Below the pieces are notes generated by a model that saw only the letters and a list, made by a program, of their open reading frames with translations, did no database searches and was not told the origin of the DNA. The position numbers and the translations under genes were made by a program. A stretch of 64,000 nucleotides of DNA from Flavobacterium sp. 9 (lineage in GTDB: Bacteria > Bacteroidota > Bacteroidia > Flavobacteriales > Flavobacteriaceae): assembly GCF_002754195.1 (NCBI RefSeq), contig NZ_PEEU01000001.1:620001-684000 (forward strand). The letters are read 5' to 3'. The first letter of the stretch is position 1. Each line of letters begins with the position of its first letter. Shown here in pieces: positions 29,989 through 40,174 of the stretch.

Positions 29989-31137
29989 ATGAAAAAAAAA
30001 ATGTTTCTTTTTTTGACCCTAATGATTTGCGTCTCTGTTTATTCTCAAATACTTCCAGAAAAAGTTTTCTATAATGATGGATTAGACGAAAGTTGGAATC
30101 AAAAAATAAAATTAAACCAACGTCCTTCAAAAATTATGCTTGCTAATAAAAAAGCAAAAATACAAGGTGATATAATCTCAAATAAAGACATAAACGATAC
30201 AATCAACTTCAGTTGGTCTACCCTTGGTGAAAATTATTATAGTGTTAAAAAATTAAGTTCAGTGGTTTTGAAAAACAAGTTCATCTTAAATTTTAATCTT
30301 GACTATCCCCAAATGTACGCATTAAGTTTTAGTAGTGAAAAAAACACAACTAGCTTTAGAGTTGAAAGTTTCTTTATTGACAACACTACAACAAAAATTA
30401 AATTTAATTCAGAATATAAATTAGAAAGTTCAGATGGAGATACAAATATCGAATTTATAGAAAAATTTATACCTAATGTATTTAACGGGTCAAAAAAATA
30501 TCCAATACCCTTTAACTTTAATGATGAAGATGATGCGAGATTGTTTGATTATATTAAAAATAATCCCAATTCGTATGTAGCATTATGGTTTTTGGTTGGA
30601 AGATTTAATCAACAAGGGTATACTGAATTATATGAAAAATGTCTAAAGTCTTTTTCAAAGAAAATAAAAGAGGAAAGATTATGGGGAATTCTAAATAATG
30701 AATTCCAAACTATATCAATAAAGGAAAACCATAAATTTCCAGAATTAGTTTTACAAAACACAGATCTTCAGAAAAGTGTTTTAAAAATACCTACAGCCAA
30801 ATTTACACTAATCGAAATTTGGTTCAGCAGGTGTCGTCCTTGCTTAGATCAAATTCCTTTGTGGAAGGATTTATATAACAAATACAACTCAGCAGGTTTT
30901 AACATTATTGGCATTTCAACTGACCATACAAAAGATGTCGATATTTGGAAAAAAAGGATTTTAGAAAAGGAAATTCCCTGGAAACAATATCTTGATGAGG
31001 ATGCTCTAATAGCGTCACGAGAAAAGATTTTTTCTTTTCCTTCCAACTTTCTTTTAAATGAAAAAGGAGTAGTAATTAAAAAGAATATAAAACCACAAGA
31101 TCTAGTATTATTTCTAAATGAAAATATAAAAAAATAG
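29989..31137 (+). CDS. TlpA-like thioredoxin-fold protein
   Basis: A 382-residue exported protein with signal peptide MKKKMFLFLTLMICVSVYSQ. The N-terminal 240 residues are of unknown fold and Asn/Lys-rich. The C-terminal domain is a TlpA/ResA-type thioredoxin with the redox motif WFSRC282-R-P-C285, a strand FNIIGISTD and the cis-Pro region SFPSNFLLNEKG. Such proteins reduce or exchange disulfides in the periplasm. Placement directly after a six-Cys precursor suggests a role in the folding or thiol state of that peptide, or in host protection, but general redox work is possible. It is co-transcribed with the precursor unless the hairpin stops most transcripts. Confidence 0.82.
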   Translation: MKKKMFLFLTLMICVSVYSQILPEKVFYNDGLDESWNQKIKLNQRPSKIMLANKKAKIQGDIISNKDINDTINFSWSTLGENYYSVKKLSSVVLKNKFILNFNLDYPQMYALSFSSEKNTTSFRVESFFIDNTTTKIKFNSEYKLESSDGDTNIEFIEKFIPNVFNGSKKYPIPFNFNDEDDARLFDYIKNNPNSYVALWFLVGRFNQQGYTELYEKCLKSFSKKIKEERLWGILNNEFQTISIKENHKFPELVLQNTDLQKSVLKIPTAKFTLIEIWFSRCRPCLDQIPLWKDLYNKYNSAGFNIIGISTDHTKDVDIWKKRILEKEIPWKQYLDEDALIASREKIFSFPSNFLLNEKGVVIKKNIKPQDLVLFLNENIKK

Positions 31138-31144
31138 TACTTGT

Positions 31145-31600
31145 ATGCCAATCTTTTCTTTTCTCTGTCAATATCTAAAAAAAGAGAGTGTAAATATTGA
31201 TCAGGATGAATTTGTGTTTCAAACCCAATCTCATCCTGACTATCCATTGTTATTGGCAATTTCAGATACATAACACTTTTTTGACATATTAAATATAGCA
31301 ATACATGTTACGATTTCAGAAATTGAATTATTATCAGACCGTTTTGCCTCACTTTTAAAAGATGAAGAAATAAACCTCAATTATATTTTATCGAAAACCA
31401 GGGACCTAAATTTCCTTTGTTTTAAAGATAATACACGAGAATCTATTTCCTGTGCCACATTAGAATCTAGACGGGACGATATAATTGTACTGCTGGATAA
31501 TAAGAGATAGAAAATGGATTTTCTATATTTAAGTCTAATTTATTTTGGACCTTGCCAATAGAATCTTCAATACTCTTTGTCTTATTGGTAATTGGAATTA
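31145..31600 (+). pseudogene. C39 peptidase-like/VKOR-type gene, broken
   Basis: The ATG at 31145 opens a frame reading M-P-I-F-S-F-L-C-Q-Y-L-K-K, then F-Q-T-Q-S-H-P-D-Y-P-L-L-L-A-I-S-D-T. The S-H-P-x-Y-P-x-L motif is typical of the degenerate C39 peptidase domain fused to vitamin-K-epoxide-reductase-like membrane proteins in Bacteroidota peptide clusters. A TAA at about 31270 replaces an expected Leu codon (TTA), and the same frame then continues with H-F-F-D-I-L-N and S-E-I-E-L-L-S-D-R-F. A later frameshift leads to a TM-like piece near 31510-31600. The membrane part is lost. Confidence 0.6.
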
Positions 31601-33411
31601 GGTAAGCACCATTAATAAAGGACTTGCAAAACGTCTTACAATGGTAGAGAACAAGTTTGTATACCTAAGATCAATTTCTCACGGAGGATATGTAATTAAA
31701 ATTACACATATTAACCTTTACTTATATTTTTATAGTTTATAAGTGTTTTTTTTGGAATTAAAACCAACCACACAGCTACTAATGCGGTGGACAGACTGCG
31801 GTTGCAGCTGCTATTATTTACACAAAAAAGACTTCGCTACGGTATATTATTGGGCTGGTAAATAGATTCTCAAAAAACTTTTAGAGTCCTTTACTAAAAT
31901 CCTCAAGCCTGGTTTTAATGAATCAGAATAACAGCGCGGAAATCAAGTGCCAAAACGTCTTGAACTGGAACCTCAGGCTCCAAACAATGTAAAATTCATG
32001 CTCTCGACGTTATTATTATCCGTTGATCTGGTGGAACAAATTATTTTCGTTTTAAAAAAAGCAAGTGTTTGGAAATTCAGAAATTCTAATTAAATAATAA
32101 TATTTAAAACAAAAAGGATCTTTGCATTTCATTAAATAGCCGTCTTCAACATTGTGGCAAAATCATGGCACATCGCTATTAATAGAAACAAAAAATCATC
32201 GAAATCAGATTAAGATTCCAATAATAGTAATCCGCACTGAAAAAACGCAAACCTTTCTACATAAAAAATCCGCATTTTTTCTTTGTAAAATTCCCCAACC
32301 ATTGACCAACAGAAGAAATATATTTATAATTTTCATCTATTAGACTCTACTTTTTTAATCAATCTAAAAAACAATTATGAACTAAATAATTATATATCCA
32401 AATTACTAAACTAAAACTCTTTTATTGCAATGAGATTTGTTTAGACACATATAAACTTTAAATTTAAACAAATATACCTGAAAACACTATCAGATTATAT
32501 TTAAGAAAGTTATCATCTATATTGAAAATATTTGAACAATGTGAACTCTAACTCTTAACGGAAGATATACAACATACTTTGTACAGAAACTACCTTATCG
32601 GCACATTACATATTTTTTATTTAAATAAAATCGTTTACTGTTTTATCCGATTAATCATTTCAGACAACTCGTAACCTGAAAATCTACCAATTAAGGACTA
32701 TCCTTACTCACTCTTTGAAATAATTTATTTGTTTTTTTATGGATGTTATAAAACATTAAAAGAAATACAAAAAGCACTATTTGGTTTAAGCTGTTTTTCA
32801 TTATTCTGATTTAAATATGTTTTTTCTAAGGATGCTTAGTTAAGAATAAATATATTCTGTTAACTACTTCGCACTAGATACAAAGTTAGTATTTATTTAT
32901 TTTAAGCCTATTATCGTATTTTAATACCTTTATTATCCTGTGAATTGATGAATTGCTTGCTAAATTTGCCCTAATCTTTTTGAAGATAAAAAATATAAAG
33001 TGGATATTATTTTAAAAAATCCAATTTTAAAAAAATGGGATAAAAACTTAAATCAAATGGATACTTTTTTTGCACTGGTACTTCATTTGTTCATGTAGAT
33101 AGTTTTGGTATTGCTATTTAAGCAGCAATACTCTTTTCTTAAAAAGTGCAAAATACGTTCTTATAGTAAATTTGTTTTTGGGGTTTAAATCCTTATGCCT
33201 TTGACTTAGTGGTATTTGTTTTAAAGGCGTTTTTTTTTGAGATTTACTTCTCAAATTAACACATATGTTGTTCAAATGTTTTTTTTTAAAAGCATTTGAA
33301 ATTATATTAAAAACTATTTATTGAAAGAGTAAGATTCAAAAATCAATCCCTATTTTAAAACAATCTTCAAAAAGAGCTAGTCAAGAAATTTCTTTAAGAC
33401 TTAGCAACTAT
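31601..33411. other. Long non-coding stretch
   Basis: No intact gene. A short stretch near 31790-31870 may be transposase or membrane-protein debris, but I could not assign it. A very AT-rich block (32340-33400) shows nothing recognisable. Confidence 0.4.
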
Positions 33412-33447
33412 AAAAGGAGCAGAAATTAAAACTTTCGCTCCTTTTTT
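33412..33447 (+). terminator. Rho-independent-like hairpin
   Basis: AAAAGGAGC pairs with GCTCCTTTT, with extra GAAA/TTTC pairs inside, followed by T-residues. There is no gene directly upstream on either strand, so it may end an unrecognised small RNA or a lost gene. Confidence 0.5.
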
Positions 33448-34869
33448 ATATAATATTGTGTCATTTTGGTAATTACCATTGGAAAAAACAGCAACAAAGC
33501 AAATCAATAAAAATATACTATTTTTATAACCCTATTAAATTTAACCTGTTGTAAAACTTTTAATTAAAACACATTCGTTTTTACTTAAGTAACCTTAATA
33601 AAACATAAAAAATCTAGCAATCTATGGCGTTTTACTATATCTATAGATTATTCACAGATTATCATAAAAATAAAAGAAAAAATATCCTTAAAAAAAATGT
33701 TTTCTTGCTCTTTACCACTCCTTTGGTGTTTCAATTAAATATTTTAAAGAATTATACCTTAAGAACTAAGTATACTTTCACATCATTAAACCAAACCATT
33801 AATGACCAATCACTAACAATAATATTTCTCGTAATTATCGTAACATTAAGATATCGACATAAAATTCATATTGTCAAAAAATAATTTATAATTTTTTAAG
33901 TCTTTTGAATTTGTTTACAATAAGAAGAAATATTATAAAAAAATCATTTATTAAAAAATAACAATAGCAAGATAAAAAAGAAACTAATTACCAAAGAATA
34001 AAAATCAATTTTAAAATCTTGGAAGTGATTATTCCGGTGAAAGTGTACACCTAATTCCAGTTCGTTCCGCAATACCCAGTTAGCAAACCATATTCCTCTT
34101 ATTGTACTATATTCTTATAGTTGAAAACTTATAATACTATAAATCCCGTTCTTGATTTAATACCTAGAGATTGTTATTAATTACAAAAATAGCAATAAAG
34201 AAAACCAGTACTAGCATGTAGTCATTTCGCTGGTATAGATATTAATACTAGATTCTGCTTTTACTTAATTAATTATGAAACATTCGTCTGAAATAGTATA
34301 GCAGGCGTAAAAATCACTAGAACAGAATTTTTCCGTGTATTTATGTAGAAACTTTCGGAAACCGCCACAAAGCTATAGCCGAACTCTGTGTCAAATTAAA
34401 TAAGATATCGGGAAGAATAACTAACTTTTGAACTGACTATCAAAAAACATATTCTCAATGGCGTTATTTTCTAAGAAATTAATCAACAACACCCTTCTTT
34501 TTGACATGAAATTAAAAAATTAATTTCCAGAATCTTATCATCAATCATTTACTTTTAACAAGAATTCCAATATTATTTTAAGACAATACTTTTCATTAAG
34601 ATAAAGAAAGGATTCTAATAATGGAATAACAGATCATTCTTCTTTTCCTATCTAAAATTGCCAAAACCTGTTCTAACACTCGAAAGGTTTTGGCTATTGC
34701 TAAAAAATTGAGTTTGATTTGCCTAGTATGAAGTTTCCCTTTTATTTTTTCATAATTTATAGCATGAAAAAAAATAAAAAATAGTTCGACAAAAGGAAAT
34801 TACGCTGTATGAATTTGCATTAATAGAAAAAGAAAATGCAGATTTATGATCGCCATAAGTCTCGACTAA
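33448..34869. other. Non-coding stretch with possible IS21-type end
   Basis: At 34030-34080 the sequence has spaced ATTCCGGTGAAAG, CTAATTCCAGTTC and related blocks, similar in style to the multiple terminal repeats of IS21 elements. A related ATTCCGGTGAAAG occurs on the minus strand near 61295. No istA/istB frame was found. A frame at 33624-33884 has no supporting evidence. Confidence 0.3.
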
Positions 34870-35187
34870 TCACTGTTTTATATCAAATACATAAATACAA
34901 ATAAATAGTAAAAAAGGCGTGATCGAAATCAATAAAAGATTGGCATTTTTTAACACTCTTCTCTTTTTTCGATTCAAAACTATGGTTTCTATCATTAAAA
35001 AAAATACCCATAGTACAGCAAAAGATATTAATTCCATGAATATAAATAACTTATCATGACTGTATAGTTTTTTTTGCATTGATAAAAGATATACTGAAAT
35101 TACAAGAAAAATTGCAACTCTAATAACTAAATGAACAACAATATTTTTGTTTTTTAGCGAATCTCCATCTACTCGTCTTTTCTTCAT
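34870..35187 (-). CDS. Small integral membrane protein, 105 aa
   Basis: Three predicted transmembrane helices (VVHLVIRVAIFLVISVYLL, LFIFMELISFAVLWVFFLMI and ANLLLISITPFLLFICIYVF) with basic loops such as LNRKKRRVLKNAN. The N-terminus is strongly basic (MKKRRVDGDSLKNKN), giving an in-cytoplasm start. No family was recognised. It stands alone about 290 bp downstream of the 35477 gene in the same direction; that gap holds nothing clear. Confidence 0.6.
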   Translation of the reverse strand: MKKRRVDGDSLKNKNIVVHLVIRVAIFLVISVYLLSMQKKLYSHDKLFIFMELISFAVLWVFFLMIETIVLNRKKRRVLKNANLLLISITPFLLFICIYVFDIKQ

Positions 35188-35476
35188 TTTATTTAATCTA
35201 TTGATTAATATTTATTATTAATACTAGCTACTATAAAAAACTTAAACCGCATTATTGATAGCATTAAGCTCTTCTACTATTTGAATTTTGGTTACCACAG
35301 ACAGAACAAAAACCTTATATTAAACATTATAGTAACGCTCAAAGTTTTTTATTTGTTTAAAATACACATCCCTATGTATCAGAAACATTTTCTTGAGCTA
35401 TTCTTTTTTCAAGTATGAAATCAATCTTTCTACTTGTTAAATATTTTTACGAATTTATTTATTCGTTAAGCGAGTA

Positions 35477-36535
35477 TTATTTTATGTTTGAAAATTTTAC
35501 AACAGATTTACCTATAGCGCTATAGTGTTTGTCTTTAAATGAAAAACGTCTTTCAATTACAAAATTAAACTTCTTTTTAGTTTCAGCCATTCTGACAATT
35601 TCGCTTGGCAAATCTACCTCAACATCCCCTTCACTATCTTTTGCATTTACATATGAGCCAGTTGTTGTAATAACAAAATCACGGAAAAACTTTTTATTAT
35701 TATCATTAACCACTCTATATGAACTTGACCACTCTGTACTTATATTATTAAGAGAATAGTAATTTACTTCCATTAAAGGCTTATATTTTCCGTCAATACC
35801 AACAAGGAGATAAAGATCACCTGAAGAAGAACTACCAAAGGCCCCATTTTCATGTACAAGTGTTAACGCGTACTGGTCTTCACCAATTTCTACCAATTTT
35901 GGCACAGGAGATTCAGCAAAAGAACCAAAAGCCTCAATAGCAGGTTGAAAAGATTTCATTTCCCATGAATTACTATTTTTCTCAAATTTAGCGATACTCA
36001 AAAGACCACCAGTAAATCTGCTGGTTCGTCCTCCGTCTTCATCATAAATAGAATGATTAAAGATCATGAACTTAAATTCATTTCCTTTGGAATCTGAATA
36101 ATCAATATTTGTAAGTAATCGCGTAGCAACACCTTCAGTATATGGAAATAATTGATCTTCTAAAAAACCATTCACATCAATATAAGAAACTGGCTTGCAG
36201 CTTGTACATTTCCAACTCAGAAAAGTATTATGATCAGGAAAATTATATAATTTACCAGGAAATAACATTTGCATGGTTTCTACAGGATCTAGTTGTCCTT
36301 TTATCCTTAATGTTCTTTTAGTATTTAAAATGGTATCACTAATATTTTTAAGCTTTACAATATCATCGTTTTGAGCTGAGCACGTAGAAATAAAAAGAAA
36401 GAAAAAAAGAGTAGATAGAATATGACGTATACCTAGTGCATTTGAGTCAGGGTATCCTACTGTGCCAACTCCATTTTTAAGTTTTTGAGGAGCAGAAATT
36501 AAATTTTTCATTTGTAATAATTTTAATTTTTTCAT
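35477..36535 (-). CDS. Secreted hypothetical protein with unusual N-terminus
   Basis: A 352-residue protein whose export signal (IRHILSTLFFFLFISTCSAQ) starts only at about residue 36, after a polar extension containing QKLKNGVGTVGYPDSNALG. There is no ATG between this extension and the signal. Either the extension is real, translation starts at a rare codon, or a rearrangement fused it on. The mature part is beta-rich with many aromatic residues, plus a GAFGSSSSGDLYLLVG loop and a closing RRFSFKDKHYSAIGKSVVKF. No family was recognised. A TATGTTTG -7-like box lies at 36605-36598 on the minus strand, about 65 bp before the start. Confidence 0.65.
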   Translation of the reverse strand: MKKLKLLQMKNLISAPQKLKNGVGTVGYPDSNALGIRHILSTLFFFLFISTCSAQNDDIVKLKNISDTILNTKRTLRIKGQLDPVETMQMLFPGKLYNFPDHNTFLSWKCTSCKPVSYIDVNGFLEDQLFPYTEGVATRLLTNIDYSDSKGNEFKFMIFNHSIYDEDGGRTSRFTGGLLSIAKFEKNSNSWEMKSFQPAIEAFGSFAESPVPKLVEIGEDQYALTLVHENGAFGSSSSGDLYLLVGIDGKYKPLMEVNYYSLNNISTEWSSSYRVVNDNNKKFFRDFVITTTGSYVNAKDSEGDVEVDLPSEIVRMAETKKKFNFVIERRFSFKDKHYSAIGKSVVKFSNIK

Positions 36536-36605
36536 ATTTAAGAATTATAACTATCTGTAGTATGACCGTTTTTAGGTTTGTTTGTTTTTAAAACTAACAA
36601 ACATA

Positions 36606-37199
36606 TAATACATTCCATTATAAAGCATTTAGAACAAGTCATAAAATCATAACAATAAGCTTTATTTGCAAGATGTAAAACTACAAATTGATTAGTGTAC
36701 TGTATACTCCACTACGATTTTTAGCCTTTTTATTTACCAGATAATACATTATTAGAGATGGATCTATTAGAAACGTTAGTGCTGAAATAGAATTTTCGAT
36801 TTCAATTTGTTTTCGTGCGAACATGAAACGGAAATAATTCGAAAGATTATTACTAAAATCATTTTATTTACTTTATTAATATTTATTTTCACTAATATGA
36901 ACTATAAAAAAAGCCTAATTGTTTCCTAATTTAGGTAATGAGAACTCAGCGTAAGATTCTATAATTGCTGTATATTTTTACGTAATAAAAAACAAAAAAA
37001 ATAGCAAATGCAGCTATGGCATTTCGCTTATGGCATTAATATTCCAAAATTAAACCCGGTATCAAAACATTTATCATTTGCCTGCGCCTTTTCAATTAAT
37101 TGGTCAAATAATAAATATTCTCCGGCACAATAATCAAAATATTCTTTCATAGGGTCACTCTGTATATCGAAAAAGATCACGCATAGTAGTTGGCTATCT
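36606..37199. other. Non-coding stretch
   Basis: A short minus-strand frame at 37028-37210 (ending in C-F-D-T-G-F-N-F-G-I-L-M-P) may be a gene scrap but has no start context. Nothing else was recognised. Confidence 0.35.
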
Positions 37200-37330
37200 T
37201 GAGAACGCAAGGCCTGTCAGAAATCCGTTTCAGTCCTATCATTTATACAGAGCTATGTTCTTATCATCTTTTCTATTGAGCCTCAATAAAACATTAACTT
37301 CCTTTACTCCTAATGGCAATGTTTTGAGGG
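37200..37330 (+). pseudogene. Fragment of a 37932-type membrane protein gene
   Basis: The DNA reads AAGGCCTGTCAGAAATCCGT, then a CCTATCATTTATACAGAGCT block, and closely follows 38458-38570 of the intact gene, the part that encodes K-A-K-P-A-R-N-P-L-R-S-Y-H-L-Y. Both ends are missing. The stretch from here to 37931 shows nothing else I can assign. Confidence 0.6.
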
Positions 37331-37931
37331 AATAGCTTTTTTATCTTCCCATATTATTCTTTAGGGAGCAGAACCAAATGTTCCAACAGTTGTTGCGATG
37401 ATTTTAGTATCCTGGCAAATTAAATTTTCCTAAACAGCTAATCAAATTTACCCGTTAATAAAGCAGGGCTCTCATATAATCGAACCCTTTACTTGATCGT
37501 AACTTGTTAGCTATTGTTGTGTGATCAGGTTTTAATAAATTAAATCTTATTACAGTATTTTTCAACCTTATCGAATCACGACCATTTGAAATTTGCATGT
37601 ACTTTTGCATGTAATAGAATTATTTCCAATACAATTTTTGACGATATAATAATCATCAATTTGTTATTTATCCTCAGTAGAGTCCGCATGGAGCAATCTA
37701 ATACCTTCAAGTATTTATTAAAAAACATTATCACCAACTGTTTCGCCAGTTGTTTCATCTGTTTTCTTAATTAATTTAAAAAGCTATAAGAAATAAAGGT
37801 AGAACTACAATTATTAATGATTGCGAAGAAATTTGCATGGGGACATATTCGGAACCAGTTATAATGAATTTTTAAACAACAAAAAAAAGGATCTTTAATA
37901 TTTATCTGTCAACAATCATGTACTATAGAAA

Positions 37932-38717
37932 ATGATGACAAAGAAAAAACAAACAACCATCAACCAGCCTTATTTTGGAAAACATAACGAAAAGGGGGTG
38001 AAAACAGCCTCCTTTGTGGGGCTTTTTTTAAGTATTTCTGCAACTCTTTTCATCTGGGCAGGATCAGAAAGAATTAATTGTTCACCACTTATCTGGAAGG
38101 TCTCACTCTGCATCAACTTGATTTTTTTTGCCTTGACCTGGATTACATATCTTCCGTTCAGGAAAACTGACAAACTCCTAGGAAACGGCATGATGGCTAT
38201 GTTTTGTATGATCAGCGTTTTTTGGATATTTGGTTTTGCAGGATTTTATTTCTATTTCCTCTTTGCTTCTATTCATTTATGGGTGAAAATTTCTATATCC
38301 GTTGGCATGACTCTCATATTGATACATCTCGTTTATCAAACTCACAATGACATTGAGAAGGCGTTTCGACACAATAAGAATCTGTTTTCCCTTATGTATG
38401 TGGAAGAAGAGCATGCGTATACTATTACACAAAAAGCAGCCAACTTTCTTGATAAGGCAAAGCCTGCCAGAAATCCGCTTCGGTCTTATCATCTATACGC
38501 AGCAATTTTCTTACCTATTTTTGTATTGAGCTTGAATGAAATATTGACTCCTACTACTAGTAATGGCCACAGCCCTTTTTGGTTATTGGCTTTTTTGTGT
38601 TCCCCAATGCTTGTTTGGGGAGTAGACCCCTTTGTTCAAATATTTGTCACGAGGATTTATTACCCAATCACATTAGAACATAATACAGGAAAACCTGTTT
38701 TAATGAAAGATTGGTAA
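37932..38717 (+). CDS. Polytopic membrane protein of unknown family
   Basis: A 261-residue protein with about six hydrophobic segments, among them VGLFLSISATLFIWAG, VSLCINLIFFALTWITYLPF, VFWIFGFAGFYFYFLFASI, IAVGMTLILIHLVY-like and WLLAFLCSPMLVWGVDPF. A soluble loop with FRHNKNLFSLMYVEEEHAY lies mid-protein. Two related copies in the window are dead: a scrap at 37200-37330 and a longer pseudogene at 46094-46846 that sits in one transcription unit with a DUF805 gene. I do not recognise the family. The repeated accessory placement suggests cargo of a variable locus, perhaps an envelope or effector-associated role. Confidence 0.7.
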   Translation: MMTKKKQTTINQPYFGKHNEKGVKTASFVGLFLSISATLFIWAGSERINCSPLIWKVSLCINLIFFALTWITYLPFRKTDKLLGNGMMAMFCMISVFWIFGFAGFYFYFLFASIHLWVKISISVGMTLILIHLVYQTHNDIEKAFRHNKNLFSLMYVEEEHAYTITQKAANFLDKAKPARNPLRSYHLYAAIFLPIFVLSLNEILTPTTSNGHSPFWLLAFLCSPMLVWGVDPFVQIFVTRIYYPITLEHNTGKPVLMKDW

Positions 38718-39237
38718 ATACAGTAAAACTGGACAAAAAATACGATACAATAATTAAACAAAATGTTAGTAACTTTTAGTCCGGCTTAAATATGTCACTC
38801 TATTTTAGCTATTAGAAAAACTTAAAGATGGTCCGAATTACGAAACATTCACACCAATATTACATAAGAACCCTTCCTTCAAGAGGTATTTTTACAATAA
38901 CAACAGTTATTAAATCCCGAATAAACACTTAATCTTTAATAGCTTACATTTATTTAAATATATAAACAAATAAATTATCCATCTTACTAATTCTCTTAAT
39001 TGCCTGAGCATGTAAAAAAGAAGAAATGAGAGTAAATTAAAAAAAAATAAGAGTTGTTAAATAATTTATAAATCCCCGACGAAATAAAATGTCATCTTGC
39101 ATTTCGTTGGAAAAATCTTGGGATAAGCATTTTGGTACTTAATAGTAGATCCGAAAGATTCGAGATTAAAAAGACTTAAGAATTTGCATGCGCTTTGAGT
39201 AAATACAGTAACAAAATTAGATAAAAATAACATTTAA
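38718..39237. other. Non-coding stretch
   Basis: No gene I can support, and no recognisable motif. Confidence 0.4.
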
Positions 39238-39281
39238 TAAAATAAGGAAAGTTACTCACTGAGTGGCTTTCCTTTATTTTA
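39238..39281. terminator. Hairpin, terminator-like
   Basis: An AAAATAAGGAAAG arm pairs with CTTTCCTTTATTTT around a loop that itself contains ACTCACTGAGT. It lies 520 bp from the 37932 gene, so it may end a transcript of unknown origin. Confidence 0.45.
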
Positions 39282-39607
39282 CTTAAGAAATTAAATATTC
39301 GTCGAAAATAAGATCTTTATTATTAAATAACATATTGTGAAGAGTCGGAATTTAATTTTAAAGTTTCGACTGGAAAAATGTAAAAACATAAAAACATTAG
39401 TACGATATTTTCTTAATTTCACCAAATAAGTCAAATAATATTGTGTTTTCTCTCCTCCCATTATTTAACAACATAAAGATCTTTGTTTATTACATTTTTT
39501 TCGCCATCTTAAAGAAATACCTAACTGCCTATTTTGTTGTAGCATCATCATTTTCTTTCGCATCTTTTTAAGTCTTCTTTTTATCTTTTCACAATACATA
39601 ACATGCA

Positions 39608-39639
39608 AAATCTGCCTAATTAGCTTAGTAGGCAGATTT
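39608..39639. terminator. Perfect 11-bp hairpin
   Basis: AAATCTGCCTA pairs with TAGGCAGATTT around a 10-base loop. It may act as a bidirectional terminator or RNA structure. No gene is directly adjacent; 39640-40174 holds only the AT-rich leader of the next operon. Confidence 0.45.
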
Positions 39640-40174
39640 GAATTCTGCCATTCAGATAATTTATTTAATAATTTATGTAAAACCGTTTAGGATATCTGTA
39701 CTGATATGGTTATATAAAAAAGACCTATCATCGTATTATTATGTCTTAATGAAAAAACCCAAAGATGTACCTGCGTGTACTTTTGCTAACGGAATAGAAG
39801 CAAGTGTAAAATGATTTAAGATCAGTGTTCTTTTCCAGCGATGCCCCATAAATAAAATTATATTTCTAACGCTAATCATTATACTATTTATTCCTAATAG
39901 CAACTATAAAGTTACTTATAAGAATTAGTTTAAAAAAGCAAAGTATTGAATGAAACACGAAAAAAATATAAAAATCCTTTTGGAACTATTCCTAAGAGTT
40001 TGTCTGTAATGAATATTAAAGCTTTAAAGATCCCACATAGACTAATTAATCTAAGCATACACCATTAAGGTCAATAAAATGATTTTTGTTAACAAAGTGA
40101 AGTCCAGAAATCACTAAAAAAAACGGGGAGGAACTGAAAATCCATAAGAGTATGACAAAAATAAATAAAAATCA

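Noticed and set aside
33624..33884. 86-aa plus-strand frame
   Set aside because: Low-complexity AT-rich translation with no motif or neighbour support.
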